Positions 7,732 to 17,586 of a stretch of DNA of 64,000 bases are shown here, piece by piece. The notes below the pieces were generated by a model. That model was given only the letters and a program-made list of their open reading frames with translations, ran no database searches and had not been told where the DNA came from. Position 1 is the first letter of the stretch. Each line of letters opens with the position of its first letter. The translations under genes were made by a program, and so were the position numbers. Source of the stretch: an uncultured Saprospiraceae bacterium (lineage in GTDB: Bacteria > Bacteroidota > Bacteroidia > Chitinophagales > Saprospiraceae). The stretch lies in the NCBI GenBank assembly GCA_937942435.1, contig CALDEM010000056.1, positions 1 through 64,000 of the forward strand, written 5' to 3'.

Positions 7732-10700
7732 ATGCCTGATTTTTGTCATCTACATTGTCATACCCATTATTCGCTTCTTGATGGAGCTTCTCATATAGGT
7801 AAGCTCATGGATAAGGCCGTCGCAGATGGTCATAAAGGAGTGGCATTGACGGATCATGGCAATATGTTTGGCGCCTTTCACTTTGTTAATGAGGCACAAA
7901 AGAGAGGCTTAAAAGGTATGGTGGGCTGTGAGTTCTATCTCGTCGCTGATCGGCATAAGCGCTCATTCGCTAAGTCCATGGGTGAGAAGGATGTTAGAAA
8001 CCATCAACTATTGCTCGCCAAGAACCAAAAGGGCTATGAAAACCTCTCGAAGCTTTGTTCTATTGGATACATAGATGGCCTTTACGGCAAATTTCCCCGT
8101 ATCGATAAGGAAGTGCTGCTACAGTATAGCGAAGGACTCATAGCGACGAGCTGTTGTCTGGCTGCAGAAGTGCCAAGAGCGATTATGGCCGGCAATCTTG
8201 AAGATGCCGAGGAGAAGCTCAAATGGTGGATAGATGTATTTGGCGAAGACTACTACGTCGAGCTGATGAGACATCGAGGACTTGAGACTTTAGACGGAAG
8301 AGATATCAGCCAAGAGCAAGTCAACCAAGAGTTGATCAAGCTCGCTAAAAAATATAACCTCAAAGTGATCGCAACCAACGATGCCCACTATGTAGAGGAG
8401 GAAGACTGGAAGCCGCACGATGTGATCCTATGTGTCAATACAGGTCGCAAGATGGAAGATATCGATCGCTTTAAGTTTAGTAGCTCTGACTACTACTTTA
8501 AGACGAAAGCGGAGATGTCTGCCTTGTTTCAAGAGATCCCCGAGGCGATTGCCAATACGATGGAGGTCTTTGATAAGATAGAGATGCCTAAGCTGGCCAG
8601 AGATATCCTATTGCCCAACTTTCCACTGCCTCAGGGATTTAAAGATCAACCCGACTACTTACGTCACTTGGTTTATGAAGGCGCTAAACGGAACTATGGA
8701 GAAATAACAGAGCTCTTACGAGAGCGTCTGGACTTTGAGTTGAAGATCATCAAGGACATGGGCTTCGATGGTTACTTCTTAATTGTACAAGATTTTATAG
8801 CGGCAGCCAGAGAGCTGGGAGTAGCTGTTGGTCCAGGTAGGGGGTCTGCGGCAGGGTCTGCAGTTGCATATTGTCTAAAGATCACGAATGTCGATCCAAT
8901 TAAGTATAATCTGCTCTTTGAAAGATTTCTTAATCCGGAGCGTGTATCTATGCCGGATATTGATATTGACTTTGATGACGTTGGTCGCCAGAGAGTGATC
9001 GACTGGGTAGTTGACAAATATGGTAAGACTCAGGTCGCTCAGATCATCACATTTGGTACGATGGCAGCTCGTTCTTCAATCAGGGATGTTGGAAGAGTGA
9101 TGTCTTACCCACTTAGCGAGACGGACAAAATTGCAAAGTTGATACCAACGCGACCCGGTACGAAGCTGTACAAGATTCTTAATAAGACAGATAAAGAACT
9201 AAAGAAAGATTGGCCATCAGATGATTTTTCTAATATCAAGGAACTCCATAAGATTAGAGAAGCCAAGTCGCAAGATGGCGAGGTGCTTAGGTTGGCCGAG
9301 AAAGTAGAAGGCACAGTGCGTAACACTGGTATCCACGCTGCCGGACTGATCATCGCACCTGATGACATCACTAAGTACATACCAGTCAGTACATCTAAGG
9401 ATTCGGACTTGTTAATTACACAATTTGATGGAAGTGTAGTTGAGGACGCGGGTATGTTGAAGATGGACTTCTTAGGGCTTAAGACACTTTCAATTATAAA
9501 AGATGCAATTGAAAATATCGTCATCCGATATGGTGAAGAAAAGAGGATCGATCCAGATGACATAGATCTTGATGATAAGCTGACCTATGAGTTGTTTCAA
9601 CGTGGAGACATGATTGGGATATTCCAATTTGAGTCCGATGGTATGCGTAAGTTTCTAAAAGAACTGAAGCCAACTAATCTGGAAGATCTCATTGCGATGA
9701 ACGCACTCTACCGGCCAGGTCCGATGGATAATATTCCCTCTTTTATAAAAAGAAAACATGGAGAAGAAGAGATCACTTATCCACACGAATGGTTAGAAGA
9801 GATCTTAAAGCCGACCAATGGTATCATGGTGTATCAAGAGCAGATCATGCAGACGGCTCAGATCATGGCAGATTATACATTGGGTAAGGCGGATATGTTG
9901 CGTAGAGCGATGGGTAAGAAGAAGCTCAAAGAGATGGAGCGTCATCGTCAGATCTTCTTAGAAGGTGCAACGAGCAAAGGGGTAGATAAAGATCAAGCCA
10001 ATGAGATATTTGATACCATGGAGAAGTTTGCTTCTTATGGTTTTAATAGATCTCATGCAGCGGCTTATAGTATAGTCGCTTTTCAGACGGCGTATTTAAA
10101 AGCACACTATCCTGCTGAGTTTATGGCATCAGTCTTGACCCATAATAAGAATGATATTGGAAAACTGAACTTCTTCCTAAGAGAAGCGAAGAGAGTGGGC
10201 ATTACAGTGTTGGGCCCACAGATCAATGAGAGTAACCTTAACTTTACTGTGAACCAAGATGGTCATATCCGCTTTGGTTTGTCAGCATTGAAAGGAGTAG
10301 GAGAGGGACCAGTAGAAGAGATCATCAGAGCGCGGACAGAGACGGGGCCATTTGAAGGTCTATGGGACATGACTAAGCGCATGAATCTTAGAACGGTCAA
10401 TAAGAAGTGTTTAGAAAGTCTTGCTCAAAGTGGCGCGTTAGATCATTTTAACGATGGCAATAGAGCCCAGTATTTTGCGCCTTCAGAACCGTACTCTACT
10501 TTGTTAGAACATGCACTAAAATTTGGAAACGCTTTTCAAAATCAGAAAAGTCAAATGGAAAATTCTCTTTTTGGCAATATGACTCAAGAGATACTTCCAG
10601 ATCCTAAGATGCCTGTGGTGATCCCATGGAGTAAGATTGAAATGCTCAATCGCGAAAAAATGGTCACAGGTATATTTATCAGTGGTCATCCATTGGATGA

Positions 10701-11259
10701 TTATGAGATGGAGCTGGCGCACTTTGTTGATGTTACGTTGGATAAGATGGATGACATGAAGGAGCGAGCCATTAAGATCGCTGGTTTGGTAACGGAAGTA
10801 TTTGAAGGAACTACTCAGAAGGGATTAGGTTATAAAAAGTTTACACTGCAAGATTTTAAAGGATCGATGCAGTTTGGTCTGTACAACGAGCAATTTAAAA
10901 ACTACGGTAGGCTTGTAACTTTAGGAGCTGTCCTTTTTGTAGAAGGCATGAACTCACGAGGTTATAATAGTGACAATTATTTCTTTAGAGTCAAGGATGT
11001 AAAGCTCCTCGATACAGTCGGAAAGATACTGACCAAGAGCATCACTCTACAAGTGCCGATAGATAGTATAACACCTAATCTCATTCAACAACTTTCAGAA
11101 GTGTCTGACCCAGAAGGTCAACATCAGTTTAAAGTGATGATCGTTGATCCTACTCATCATATCGAGTTGGATTTGGTTGGAGCAGAGAGAAGGGTTACCG
11201 TAGATACAGCGTTGTTAGATGTTATAAGTCGATTAGGTCTTCCTTATAAATTAAATTAA
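7732..11259 (+). CDS. dnaE: DNA polymerase III alpha subunit
   Basis: This 1175-residue protein is the replicative DNA polymerase catalytic subunit. In order it has: an N-terminal PHP domain with intact metal-ligand motif HLHCHTHYSLLDGAS; the C-family polymerase core with GPGRGSAAGS near residue 365 and the catalytic PDIDIDF near residue 408; the RPGPMDNIPSFIKRK segment; tandem HhH; and an OB-fold from about residue 1010. Length is close to the usual DnaE (about 1160). The intact PHP His cluster could support metal binding or proofreading-like activity, but that is inference. No intein or frameshift is seen. It appears monocistronic. Confidence 0.97.
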   Translation: MPDFCHLHCHTHYSLLDGASHIGKLMDKAVADGHKGVALTDHGNMFGAFHFVNEAQKRGLKGMVGCEFYLVADRHKRSFAKSMGEKDVRNHQLLLAKNQKGYENLSKLCSIGYIDGLYGKFPRIDKEVLLQYSEGLIATSCCLAAEVPRAIMAGNLEDAEEKLKWWIDVFGEDYYVELMRHRGLETLDGRDISQEQVNQELIKLAKKYNLKVIATNDAHYVEEEDWKPHDVILCVNTGRKMEDIDRFKFSSSDYYFKTKAEMSALFQEIPEAIANTMEVFDKIEMPKLARDILLPNFPLPQGFKDQPDYLRHLVYEGAKRNYGEITELLRERLDFELKIIKDMGFDGYFLIVQDFIAAARELGVAVGPGRGSAAGSAVAYCLKITNVDPIKYNLLFERFLNPERVSMPDIDIDFDDVGRQRVIDWVVDKYGKTQVAQIITFGTMAARSSIRDVGRVMSYPLSETDKIAKLIPTRPGTKLYKILNKTDKELKKDWPSDDFSNIKELHKIREAKSQDGEVLRLAEKVEGTVRNTGIHAAGLIIAPDDITKYIPVSTSKDSDLLITQFDGSVVEDAGMLKMDFLGLKTLSIIKDAIENIVIRYGEEKRIDPDDIDLDDKLTYELFQRGDMIGIFQFESDGMRKFLKELKPTNLEDLIAMNALYRPGPMDNIPSFIKRKHGEEEITYPHEWLEEILKPTNGIMVYQEQIMQTAQIMADYTLGKADMLRRAMGKKKLKEMERHRQIFLEGATSKGVDKDQANEIFDTMEKFASYGFNRSHAAAYSIVAFQTAYLKAHYPAEFMASVLTHNKNDIGKLNFFLREAKRVGITVLGPQINESNLNFTVNQDGHIRFGLSALKGVGEGPVEEIIRARTETGPFEGLWDMTKRMNLRTVNKKCLESLAQSGALDHFNDGNRAQYFAPSEPYSTLLEHALKFGNAFQNQKSQMENSLFGNMTQEILPDPKMPVVIPWSKIEMLNREKMVTGIFISGHPLDDYEMELAHFVDVTLDKMDDMKERAIKIAGLVTEVFEGTTQKGLGYKKFTLQDFKGSMQFGLYNEQFKNYGRLVTLGAVLFVEGMNSRGYNSDNYFFRVKDVKLLDTVGKILTKSITLQVPIDSITPNLIQQLSEVSDPEGQHQFKVMIVDPTHHIELDLVGAERRVTVDTALLDVISRLGLPYKLN

Positions 11260-11570
11260 AGTGCATTCATTGTAATCTGCCTTGCCCTTTTTGATTACCC
11301 AATCCTCACTCTCCTCTTTAAGAAGAGGGGCGCAGACTATAGGATTTGCTTCTCTTTGATTTGAAATAAGGGGATTAAAAGGCATATTGATTGATGATAT
11401 TTTTGGAAATCCAGGAGTATGCCTTTTTCTTTCTTCAGTAAGCAGAGATATGAATGAAACAAAAAAGTACAGCCTTGTCAAAGACAAAGTGACCTTTTCA
11501 ATAGTTAAAAACAACTTAAACCAAAATATCTCTTTTTATTTTATTCCATCTTTGCATTACATCAGCTCTT
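11260..11570. other. intergenic region with two hairpins downstream of dnaE
   Basis: Contains a hairpin (stem 11311-11318 with 11323-11330, core CCTCTT/AAGAGG) and a second inverted repeat (11377-11386 with 11418-11427, AAAAGGCATA/TATGCCTTTT) that ends in a T run. The second is the likely dnaE terminator. The remaining part holds the promoter region of the next gene. Confidence 0.5.
11377..11428 (+). terminator. probable dnaE terminator
   Basis: 10-bp stem AAAAGGCATA/TATGCCTTTT with a loop of about 31 nt, followed by T residues, 118 bp downstream of the dnaE stop. Confidence 0.5.
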
Positions 11571-12056
11571 ATGAAAGGATTCTTAGTACTGCTAACCAGC
11601 ATATTGTTTCTAACCTCTTCTTGGGCTCAAGATATCGAGGTATACGAAACCTACGATGAGTTTGAAGCTCAACTGGTTCAAAATCCGGATAAGACCTATG
11701 TGGTTAACTTTTGGGCAACGTGGTGTGCACCTTGTGTGAAGGAGCTTCCACACTTTGAAGAGTTGACGGCAGCACATGATGAGGATGATGTAGAAGTTGT
11801 ACTGGTGAGCTTAGATTTTAAGAACCAATATGAGAAAAGGCTGCTTCCGTTTTTAAAGAAGAAGCAGTACAAGTCAAGATTGATACACATGACTGATCCT
11901 AAGACTAACGATTGGATCGATAGGATAGATCCATCTTGGGAGGGTACAATCCCTGCGACTTTGTATATATCAGGCAAGAAGAGGCGCTTTGTAGAGAAGG
12001 CTTATGAGTCTTATGAAGAGCTCAATTCAGAATTAGAATCATTTATCCAATTATAA
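11571..12056 (+). CDS. TlpA-family thioredoxin-fold protein
   Basis: 161 residues with a signal peptide ending near TSSWAQ, then a thioredoxin fold with WCAPC (Cys52 and Cys55) in the context VNFWATWCAPCVKELP. The cis-Pro segment is IPATLYIS. It should act in the periplasm as a thiol-disulfide oxidoreductase. The next gene, 11 bp downstream on the same strand, is another redoxin, so the two form a small redox operon separate from the one at 3-4 kb. Confidence 0.88.
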   Translation: MKGFLVLLTSILFLTSSWAQDIEVYETYDEFEAQLVQNPDKTYVVNFWATWCAPCVKELPHFEELTAAHDEDDVEVVLVSLDFKNQYEKRLLPFLKKKQYKSRLIHMTDPKTNDWIDRIDPSWEGTIPATLYISGKKRRFVEKAYESYEELNSELESFIQL

Positions 12057-12067
12057 AAAAATCAGAA

Positions 12068-12658
12068 ATGAAAATTGTAATCAAAACTGCTCTATTTGCA
12101 TTGGCATCTATAGCGATGTCATTTGGTGTTATAGATGGTTATACTATCGGAGATAAGGCCACAGACTTTAGTTTGAAGAATATCGATGATAAGTTTGTTT
12201 CCTTATCTGACTATCCAGATGCAGAAGGCTACATCGTTATCTTTACATGTAACACTTGCCCATACGCTGTTCTTTATGAAGATCGGATCCAAGGGCTCCA
12301 TGATAAGTTTGCAAACCAAGGCTTTCCAGTGATAGCGATCAATCCTAACAACCCTGAAAAGAAGACAGGTGATAGTTTTGATAAAATGAAAGAAAGAGCA
12401 AACGATAAGAACTTTGACTTTCCATATCTCTTTGATGCAGGGCAGGTCGTATATCCTCAATATGGAGCAACAAAGACACCGCATACTTTTGTCTTGGATA
12501 AAGAGATGGTGGTAAAGTATATCGGAGCGATCGATGACAATCCTCAAGACCCAAGTGGAGTGGGAGTTGCATATGTTGAGGCAGCAGTAGCTGCTATAAA
12601 AGCAGGGAAAGCGCCAACACCGGCTACAACTAAAGCAATCGGCTGTGGTATAAAGTAA
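12068..12658 (+). CDS. exported AhpC/TSA-type thioredoxin-family protein
   Basis: 196 residues with an N-terminal hydrophobic signal and a peroxiredoxin/redoxin fold. The redox motif is CNTCPYA (Cys61 and Cys64), followed by GATKTPHTFVLD and a conserved-looking Cys near the C-terminal end (AIGCGIK). This is the common Bacteroidota type of redoxin-domain protein with a CxxCPYA motif. The extra C-terminal Cys could act as a resolving residue; that is inference. It forms a pair with the TlpA-like gene just upstream and is followed by a good terminator. Confidence 0.85.
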   Translation: MKIVIKTALFALASIAMSFGVIDGYTIGDKATDFSLKNIDDKFVSLSDYPDAEGYIVIFTCNTCPYAVLYEDRIQGLHDKFANQGFPVIAINPNNPEKKTGDSFDKMKERANDKNFDFPYLFDAGQVVYPQYGATKTPHTFVLDKEMVVKYIGAIDDNPQDPSGVGVAYVEAAVAAIKAGKAPTPATTKAIGCGIK

Positions 12659-12695
12659 GGAAGAGCTGATCGTTTTGGACGATCCAATATTTTTT

Positions 12696-12730
12696 AAAAG
12701 GCGATGATCTAATAGATGATCGCCTTTTTT
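12696..12730. terminator. bidirectional terminator between redoxin and trkH
   Basis: Long hairpin with outer stem AAAAGGCGAT/ATCGCCTTTT, a single G-G mismatch, then ATCT/AGAT around a 3-nt loop, followed by T6. The two converging genes can share it. Confidence 0.75.
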
Positions 12731-12794
12731 GTTTACAACGATATAAGTTGTAATAGAGATGGGTTTTTAAAAGAATGAGAACGGATATAAAATA

Positions 12795-14249
12795 TTAGTG
12801 ATCTCTCCAGAAGTAGGGTGTAAAGATTACGAGCACAGTAAATAATTCTAATCTGCCGCAGACCATTAAAAAACAAGTGACATATTTTGCGCCAGCGCTA
12901 AGATGTGCAAAGTTATCAACAGGGCCAACGGTGCCCAGTCCTGGCCCTACATTTCCAAGGCTTGTCGCTGAAGCTCCTACAGCTGTTACAAAATCAAGTC
13001 CCAAGAGAGATAGACAGATGGCCCCAACGATAAATGTGAACAGATATACAAGCAAGAAGACAAGGATGTGTGTCAGTATCTTTGGCTGAATCATGTTTTT
13101 ATTGATCTTGATTCTTATCATAGCCCGTGGATGCAAGATTCTTTTGAATTCCAATATCGTGTTACGCATAAAAACAAGATGACGGATCAACTTAATTCCT
13201 CCGCTAGTCGAGCCTGCACAAGCACCACAAAACAGAAGTATAAAAAAGCTAATTGTAAATCCATTACTCCAAGACATATAGTCATGGCTTACATAACCAG
13301 TTGTTGTCATCAATGAGATTATAGAAAAAGAGATAGCTCTAAAACTTTCTTCAAGACTGATGGTCAAGGTCTGGTGCAGTGTGATCGTCCCAAGGATGAT
13401 GCAACTGATGATGAGCATAGTGTACATCCTAAACTCTTCATTATTGATGACTTTTTTAAACTTGCCCGTTAAACCGAAGTAGAGCATAGCAAAGTTAGTG
13501 CCTGCAAGAAACATAAAGAACATGATCGTATACTGGATCAACGGACTGGTGAAGTGAGCTATGCTGGCATTTTTAGTACTGAAACCACCAGTAGAAACAG
13601 TCGTCAGGGCATGGTTGATGGCATCAAACCAGTTCATACCTTCTAACATCAATATTATAAATAATGTAGCTGTAAGACCTACATATACAAACCATAAAGT
13701 CTGTGCGGTATCTTTTATTCTCGGGTGTATCTTGTCAGAAGTTGGCCCTGGAGCTTCTGCAACAAATAACTCTATACCCGCTATGCCCAACAATGGGAAT
13801 AATGCAATAGTCAATACTATAATCCCCATACCTCCTAACCATTGAGTGATGCTGCGCCAGAATAGTATAGAAGGAGAAGTGGCCTCTATATCTTCAAGTA
13901 TAGTTGCTCCTGTAGTTGTAAAACCGGACACACTTTCAAAAAGCGCATTAGTAAAAGTATCAATGCTGCCGCTAAATAGATAGGGTAGCATGCAAAGCAG
14001 AGAAACACATACCCAACTCAGCACTACAATCAGATAACCCTCTCGCTTTTTAAAATCTGCAGAACTCTTGAATTTGTAAAGCCACGAGGCGCCCCCGATC
14101 ACAATAGCGATAAGACCAGACCATACAAATGCAGTCCACTGTCCATCATGTGTAATCAAACTGATAGGTATGCAAGCCAACATGATCACTCCAACAAAGA
14201 CAATTAGAGCACCAAGGACATTGGATATAGGTTGTGGATTGATCAGCAT
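12795..14249 (-). CDS. trkH: TrkH-family potassium transporter, membrane subunit
   Basis: 484 residues with many transmembrane helices and the four pore-loop signatures of the Trk/Ktr/HKT superfamily: SGFTTTGATI (P1), STGGFST (P2), MTTTGYVS (P3) and SLGNVGPGLG (P4). The selectivity-filter glycines are all present. It moves K+ across the inner membrane and is gated by TrkA. It lies 6 bp downstream of trkA and is clearly in one operon with it. Confidence 0.95.
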   Translation of the reverse strand: MLINPQPISNVLGALIVFVGVIMLACIPISLITHDGQWTAFVWSGLIAIVIGGASWLYKFKSSADFKKREGYLIVVLSWVCVSLLCMLPYLFSGSIDTFTNALFESVSGFTTTGATILEDIEATSPSILFWRSITQWLGGMGIIVLTIALFPLLGIAGIELFVAEAPGPTSDKIHPRIKDTAQTLWFVYVGLTATLFIILMLEGMNWFDAINHALTTVSTGGFSTKNASIAHFTSPLIQYTIMFFMFLAGTNFAMLYFGLTGKFKKVINNEEFRMYTMLIISCIILGTITLHQTLTISLEESFRAISFSIISLMTTTGYVSHDYMSWSNGFTISFFILLFCGACAGSTSGGIKLIRHLVFMRNTILEFKRILHPRAMIRIKINKNMIQPKILTHILVFLLVYLFTFIVGAICLSLLGLDFVTAVGASATSLGNVGPGLGTVGPVDNFAHLSAGAKYVTCFLMVCGRLELFTVLVIFTPYFWRDH

Positions 14250-14255
14250 GCGACT

Positions 14256-15599
14256 TTATTTAAAGAGTCTGTCTACGACGCTAACTGCTTCTTCCATGGC
14301 CATGATGATCACCTTATCGTTGATAGCCAGATGGAAGTCTGGATCAGGTATGATCGTTTCATTATCTCGTATGACAACTGCTATCATCGAGTTATCAGGC
14401 AGTGGGAGATCTTTTATCGCCTTTTTGGTCAGTTGATTGTTCTTATGCACTAAGTACTCTATGGCCTCAGCATCCACACCATGCAGGGATGTGATGGCCT
14501 CAACTCGTCCCTTTCTTACAAATCGAAATATGTTATTGGCTGCTATCAGCTTTTTATTGATGAGCGTATCTACACCTATATGTTGCGAGATATGGGTGTA
14601 GTCAGTATTGTCTACGAGTGCTATTGTCTTAAAGACACCTAACTTCTCAGCTGTAAGGCAAGCGATGATATTGATCTCGGAGTTAGCAGTTAGTGCGATG
14701 ACTGCATGCATGCGATCGAGCCCTTCTTCTTTTAGAAGCTCTATATTGCTTGGATCGCCTTTTATGACCAGTGTATGTTCTAACTTTTCTATCAGTTTCT
14801 TGCACTTGTTTTTATCCTTCTCGACGATAGTCACATTGTGCTTTTTCTCAAGCAGTAGAGCGCTTCTTAATCCAAGCGGCGTGCCACCAAGGATCATGAT
14901 GTTTTTTATCTTTTTGAGTTCTTTGCCCAGAAATTGAAGCAGAGGATTCATCTGATCAGCCGGGCTCATGAAGTATACATGGTCGTAGGACTGGAGCCTG
15001 GTATCGGGATCAGGTATGATCGTCTCCTCATTGTTACGGAGGACGGCTACTGGCTTAAACTGAAATTCCTGATTTTGATCTGCTATGTCTCCTATGGTTC
15101 TACCGATCAGTCGAGACGTGTTGTCAAGAGTCACGCCATTGAGCGTTACCTTTCCACCTTCAAATGCAAAGTGGTCTGTAACCTCGCAGTGCTTGACAAG
15201 TCTTTCTACTTCATTAGCAGCAAGCTCTATCGGCGAGATCAGGTGGTCTATGCCTAGCTCTGCGAAGTTCTCTCGCTGTATCGTGGATAGATACTCTGAG
15301 TTGCTCACTCTGGCTATGGTCTGCTTAGCGCCGATCTTCTTGGCGAGGATACAGGCAACCAGATTAGTGGTTTCGTTTGTGGTAAGTGCTAAGAATAGTT
15401 GGGCCGAAGAAGTATCTCCTTGGTCGAGCACCTTGATGGATGAGACATCGCCCTTTAGCGTGAATACATCTAAGTGATTAGCGGCGTACTCGAGGACATC
15501 CTCATTGAGGTCTATAAGTGTGATTTCTTGGTTTGCTGATGATAGTAGCTTTGCAAGATGAAATCCAACATCTCCAGCTCCTGCAATTATAATCTTCAT
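14256..15599 (-). CDS. trkA: TrkA, NAD-binding regulatory subunit of K+ uptake
   Basis: From the ATG at 15599 the protein has 447 residues, close to the usual 450-460. It has two RCK modules: the first Rossmann motif is IIIAGAGDVGFHLAKLL at the N-terminus and the second is IMILGGTPLGLRSALLL near residue 225, each followed by a TrkA-C segment (EETIIPDPDTRL and ETIIPDPDFHL). The second glycine-rich loop departs from the GxGxxG consensus (GGTPLG), so nucleotide binding there may be weak. An upstream in-frame ATG at 15632 adds eleven residues before the beta-strand and is less likely. Confidence 0.94.
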   Translation of the reverse strand: MKIIIAGAGDVGFHLAKLLSSANQEITLIDLNEDVLEYAANHLDVFTLKGDVSSIKVLDQGDTSSAQLFLALTTNETTNLVACILAKKIGAKQTIARVSNSEYLSTIQRENFAELGIDHLISPIELAANEVERLVKHCEVTDHFAFEGGKVTLNGVTLDNTSRLIGRTIGDIADQNQEFQFKPVAVLRNNEETIIPDPDTRLQSYDHVYFMSPADQMNPLLQFLGKELKKIKNIMILGGTPLGLRSALLLEKKHNVTIVEKDKNKCKKLIEKLEHTLVIKGDPSNIELLKEEGLDRMHAVIALTANSEINIIACLTAEKLGVFKTIALVDNTDYTHISQHIGVDTLINKKLIAANNIFRFVRKGRVEAITSLHGVDAEAIEYLVHKNNQLTKKAIKDLPLPDNSMIAVVIRDNETIIPDPDFHLAINDKVIIMAMEEAVSVVDRLFK

Positions 15600-16295
15600 A
15601 TGGTCATTCTTCTTAGTCAGAAGAAGCGCCAAATGTACATCCTTTTTGATTGATATAGATCAGGGGGTTTAGCGTGATTGGGGTCCTTGATCATCATTAT
15701 TTTTGATCAAGAACGCATGGCAAATGAAATTTATACCTATCCATGGTATCTCGCCTTTTTATGGGAAATCACACACTGATCTCTCTCTCATGGGAGACAA
15801 TTTATAGTGACTGGACGAGTGTGTGTTATATCTCTGTAGAGCTATTACAACGCGTGCCATATAGAGTCTGGAACTAAGCTTGAAGTGATTTGCTCATACA
15901 GATAGTCGTCACATTGTCTAACGCTCTACAGAGAGAATGTGATCCATGAGATACTATTCATTTTAAGGCATTTTAACTAAGAAAATAGACGCTCAGATTT
16001 TGCTCAATACCCATAAGCGATTCGCTATGTCAGAAGTCTCCCAGACATCAGGTCTTGGACTGCACTCGTTTATGAAAAAAGATGAGAGTATTAGAAACAT
16101 TTTGTACGAGTTTTAATCTGAACAGTTCATATCCCAGGTGAGGCAATGTTGCAGTGGCTGCTCATACCAAGGACCACATTTCGCTTTAAGCTCACATAAT
16201 CAAGGACATCCACTAGGGTTTATGCTAGATCGACACAATAAGGTGCTTTATGGCATGAGTTATGTACATATTGTACTTGATCATAATATGTTATA
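15600..16295. other. non-coding region rich in inverted repeats
   Basis: About 700 bp between divergent trkA and the phosphatase gene, with no credible gene. It has a CTTGATCA/TGATCAAG hairpin (15686-15711), a 12-bp perfect inverted repeat (15831-15842 with 15923-15934) and a TCACATT/AATGTGA pair (15909-15915 with 15936-15942) that encloses the right arm of the latter, so alternative folds are possible. It could be a structured RNA, a non-autonomous element remnant, or regulatory DNA. Confidence 0.4.
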
Positions 16296-16754
16296 GTGAA
16301 AGTGTTGATGGTTTGTTTAGGAAATATCTGTCGTTCTCCATTGGCGCAAGGCATACTGGAAGATAAGGTGCGTGCGCTTGGATTAGACTGGACAGTGGAT
16401 AGTGCAGGGACTAGTGGGTATCATAATGGTCATGGTCCTGATCAGAGATCTATCGACAAAGCTATGGAGTATGGTATCGATATCACTAATCAAAGATCAA
16501 GAAAGATGGTGGTGGCAGATTTGGATGAATTTGACTTGATCTTAACGATGGATACATCTAATTATCAAGATGTTAGGGCCAAAGCGAAAGATAAATCTCA
16601 GAGAGACAAAATAAAGTTGATACTCAACTACGTTTATCCAGAACGAAACATGATCGTACCGGATCCATATTATGATGGCAGCTTTCAGAAGGTATATGAT
16701 CTCCTTGATGCTGCTTTAGATGAGCTGATTAAAAACCACACTACAACTACTTAA
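16296..16754 (+). CDS. low-molecular-weight protein-tyrosine phosphatase
   Basis: 152 residues with the family active site at the extreme N-terminus: VCLGNICRSP, with nucleophile Cys7 and Arg13 in a CX5R loop. The acid DPYYDG lies near residue 127. Start is GTG at 16296, which puts the P-loop at the standard distance. The protein is cytosolic. Known family roles are dephosphorylation of tyrosine kinases or arginine-phosphorylated proteins; which applies here is unknown. It is followed after 30 bp by the CAP-domain gene. Confidence 0.93.
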   Translation: MKVLMVCLGNICRSPLAQGILEDKVRALGLDWTVDSAGTSGYHNGHGPDQRSIDKAMEYGIDITNQRSRKMVVADLDEFDLILTMDTSNYQDVRAKAKDKSQRDKIKLILNYVYPERNMIVPDPYYDGSFQKVYDLLDAALDELIKNHTTTT

Positions 16755-16784
16755 CCTTTTTGTTTAGCACACTTAAGCCCTTAG

Positions 16785-17273
16785 ATGAAATATCAATCAA
16801 TCTTACTGTTCTGCTTGCTTGCTACAGCTGCTTATGCTCAGCCTTCTCAAGGTAACATCTACCGAGTATTGGGAGAGATCAATATGGTAAGAACTTCAGG
16901 TTGCCAATGCGGTAATCAGTGGATGCCACCAGTACAGCCAGTAGAATGGAATCATGAGTTGTATAAAGTGTCTAACAAGTACGCTAGATACATGGCAGCT
17001 AACAAGCACTTTGATCATGTATCTAAGAGTGGCGAGGATCTTGGAGACCGACTGAACAACATCGGATATGATTGGGCCAAGATAGGCGAGAACCTTGGTG
17101 TAGGATATGACGACTTTTTTGATGTTTTAGAGGCTTGGAAGGAGAGCCCATCACACTGTAAGATGTTGATGGATGCAGATATGACCGATATGGGACTTTC
17201 TAAACACAAGAGTTACTGGGTACAAAGCTTTAGTAAGGAGCCGATGTCTATCGTATCTGCTTCACCTCAATGA
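16785..17273 (+). CDS. secreted CAP-domain (SCP/YkwD-like) protein
   Basis: 162 residues with a signal peptide (cleavage near AAYAQ) and a single CAP domain. Recognisable parts are the early helix INMVRTSGCQCG, the metal-site-type HFDHVSKSGEDLGDRL, and GENLGVGYDDFFDVLEAWKESPSHCKML. The ligand His and Glu of CAP proteins appear present. Cys pairs (CQC and SHC) may form disulfides. Role is unknown; bacterial members are secreted and of varied function. Confidence 0.88.
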   Translation: MKYQSILLFCLLATAAYAQPSQGNIYRVLGEINMVRTSGCQCGNQWMPPVQPVEWNHELYKVSNKYARYMAANKHFDHVSKSGEDLGDRLNNIGYDWAKIGENLGVGYDDFFDVLEAWKESPSHCKMLMDADMTDMGLSKHKSYWVQSFSKEPMSIVSASPQ

Positions 17274-17394
17274 TCATCTGGAGGGCTGTATAGGCAACCT
17301 TCTAATTAGAAACACATTATAATTTCTAATTATCAGTTTAATATTTATCTGATAATTACCCCATAGCAAATACACTATCATTGCAATCATCGAT

Positions 17395-17402
17395 TACATT
17401 TG
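17395..17402 (+). promoter_or_regulatory. TAnnTTTG promoter -7 box candidate
   Basis: TACATTTG matches the Bacteroidota -7 consensus exactly, but no well-spaced -33 TTTG is seen. If used, the leader would be about 280 nt. Confidence 0.3.
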
Positions 17403-17549
17403 TAGAGCACTACGGTGTATCTCCCCCTCTTTTTTAATCCCGTTTTAGTTTTTAAAAGTTAGATAGGCTGATTCCAACAAGGGGTCAGCTATTGTATCAC
17501 GTAGGACTTAGATGATATTAGTCAGTATGTAAGTACTGTTGTCAATATA

Positions 17550-17586
17550 TGTGTACGCTCCCCAAGAAGAGTACACACTTTTTTAA
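17550..17586 (+). terminator. hairpin with T run in the leader (attenuator-like)
   Basis: 7-bp stem TGTGTAC/GTACACA (17550-17556 and 17571-17577) followed by CTTTTTT. It lies 100 bp before the start codon, so it would terminate inside the leader if active. Confidence 0.35.

Noticed and set aside
9105-9563. 152-codon minus-strand frame inside dnaE
   Set aside because: Ser-rich shadow of the polymerase gene, with no independent evidence.
11251-11514. 87-codon minus-strand frame downstream of dnaE
   Set aside because: It spans the terminator hairpins of dnaE and has no recognisable protein features.
12203-12547. 114-codon minus-strand frame
   Set aside because: It is antisense to the redoxin gene with its conserved CNTCPYA motif and is a shadow.
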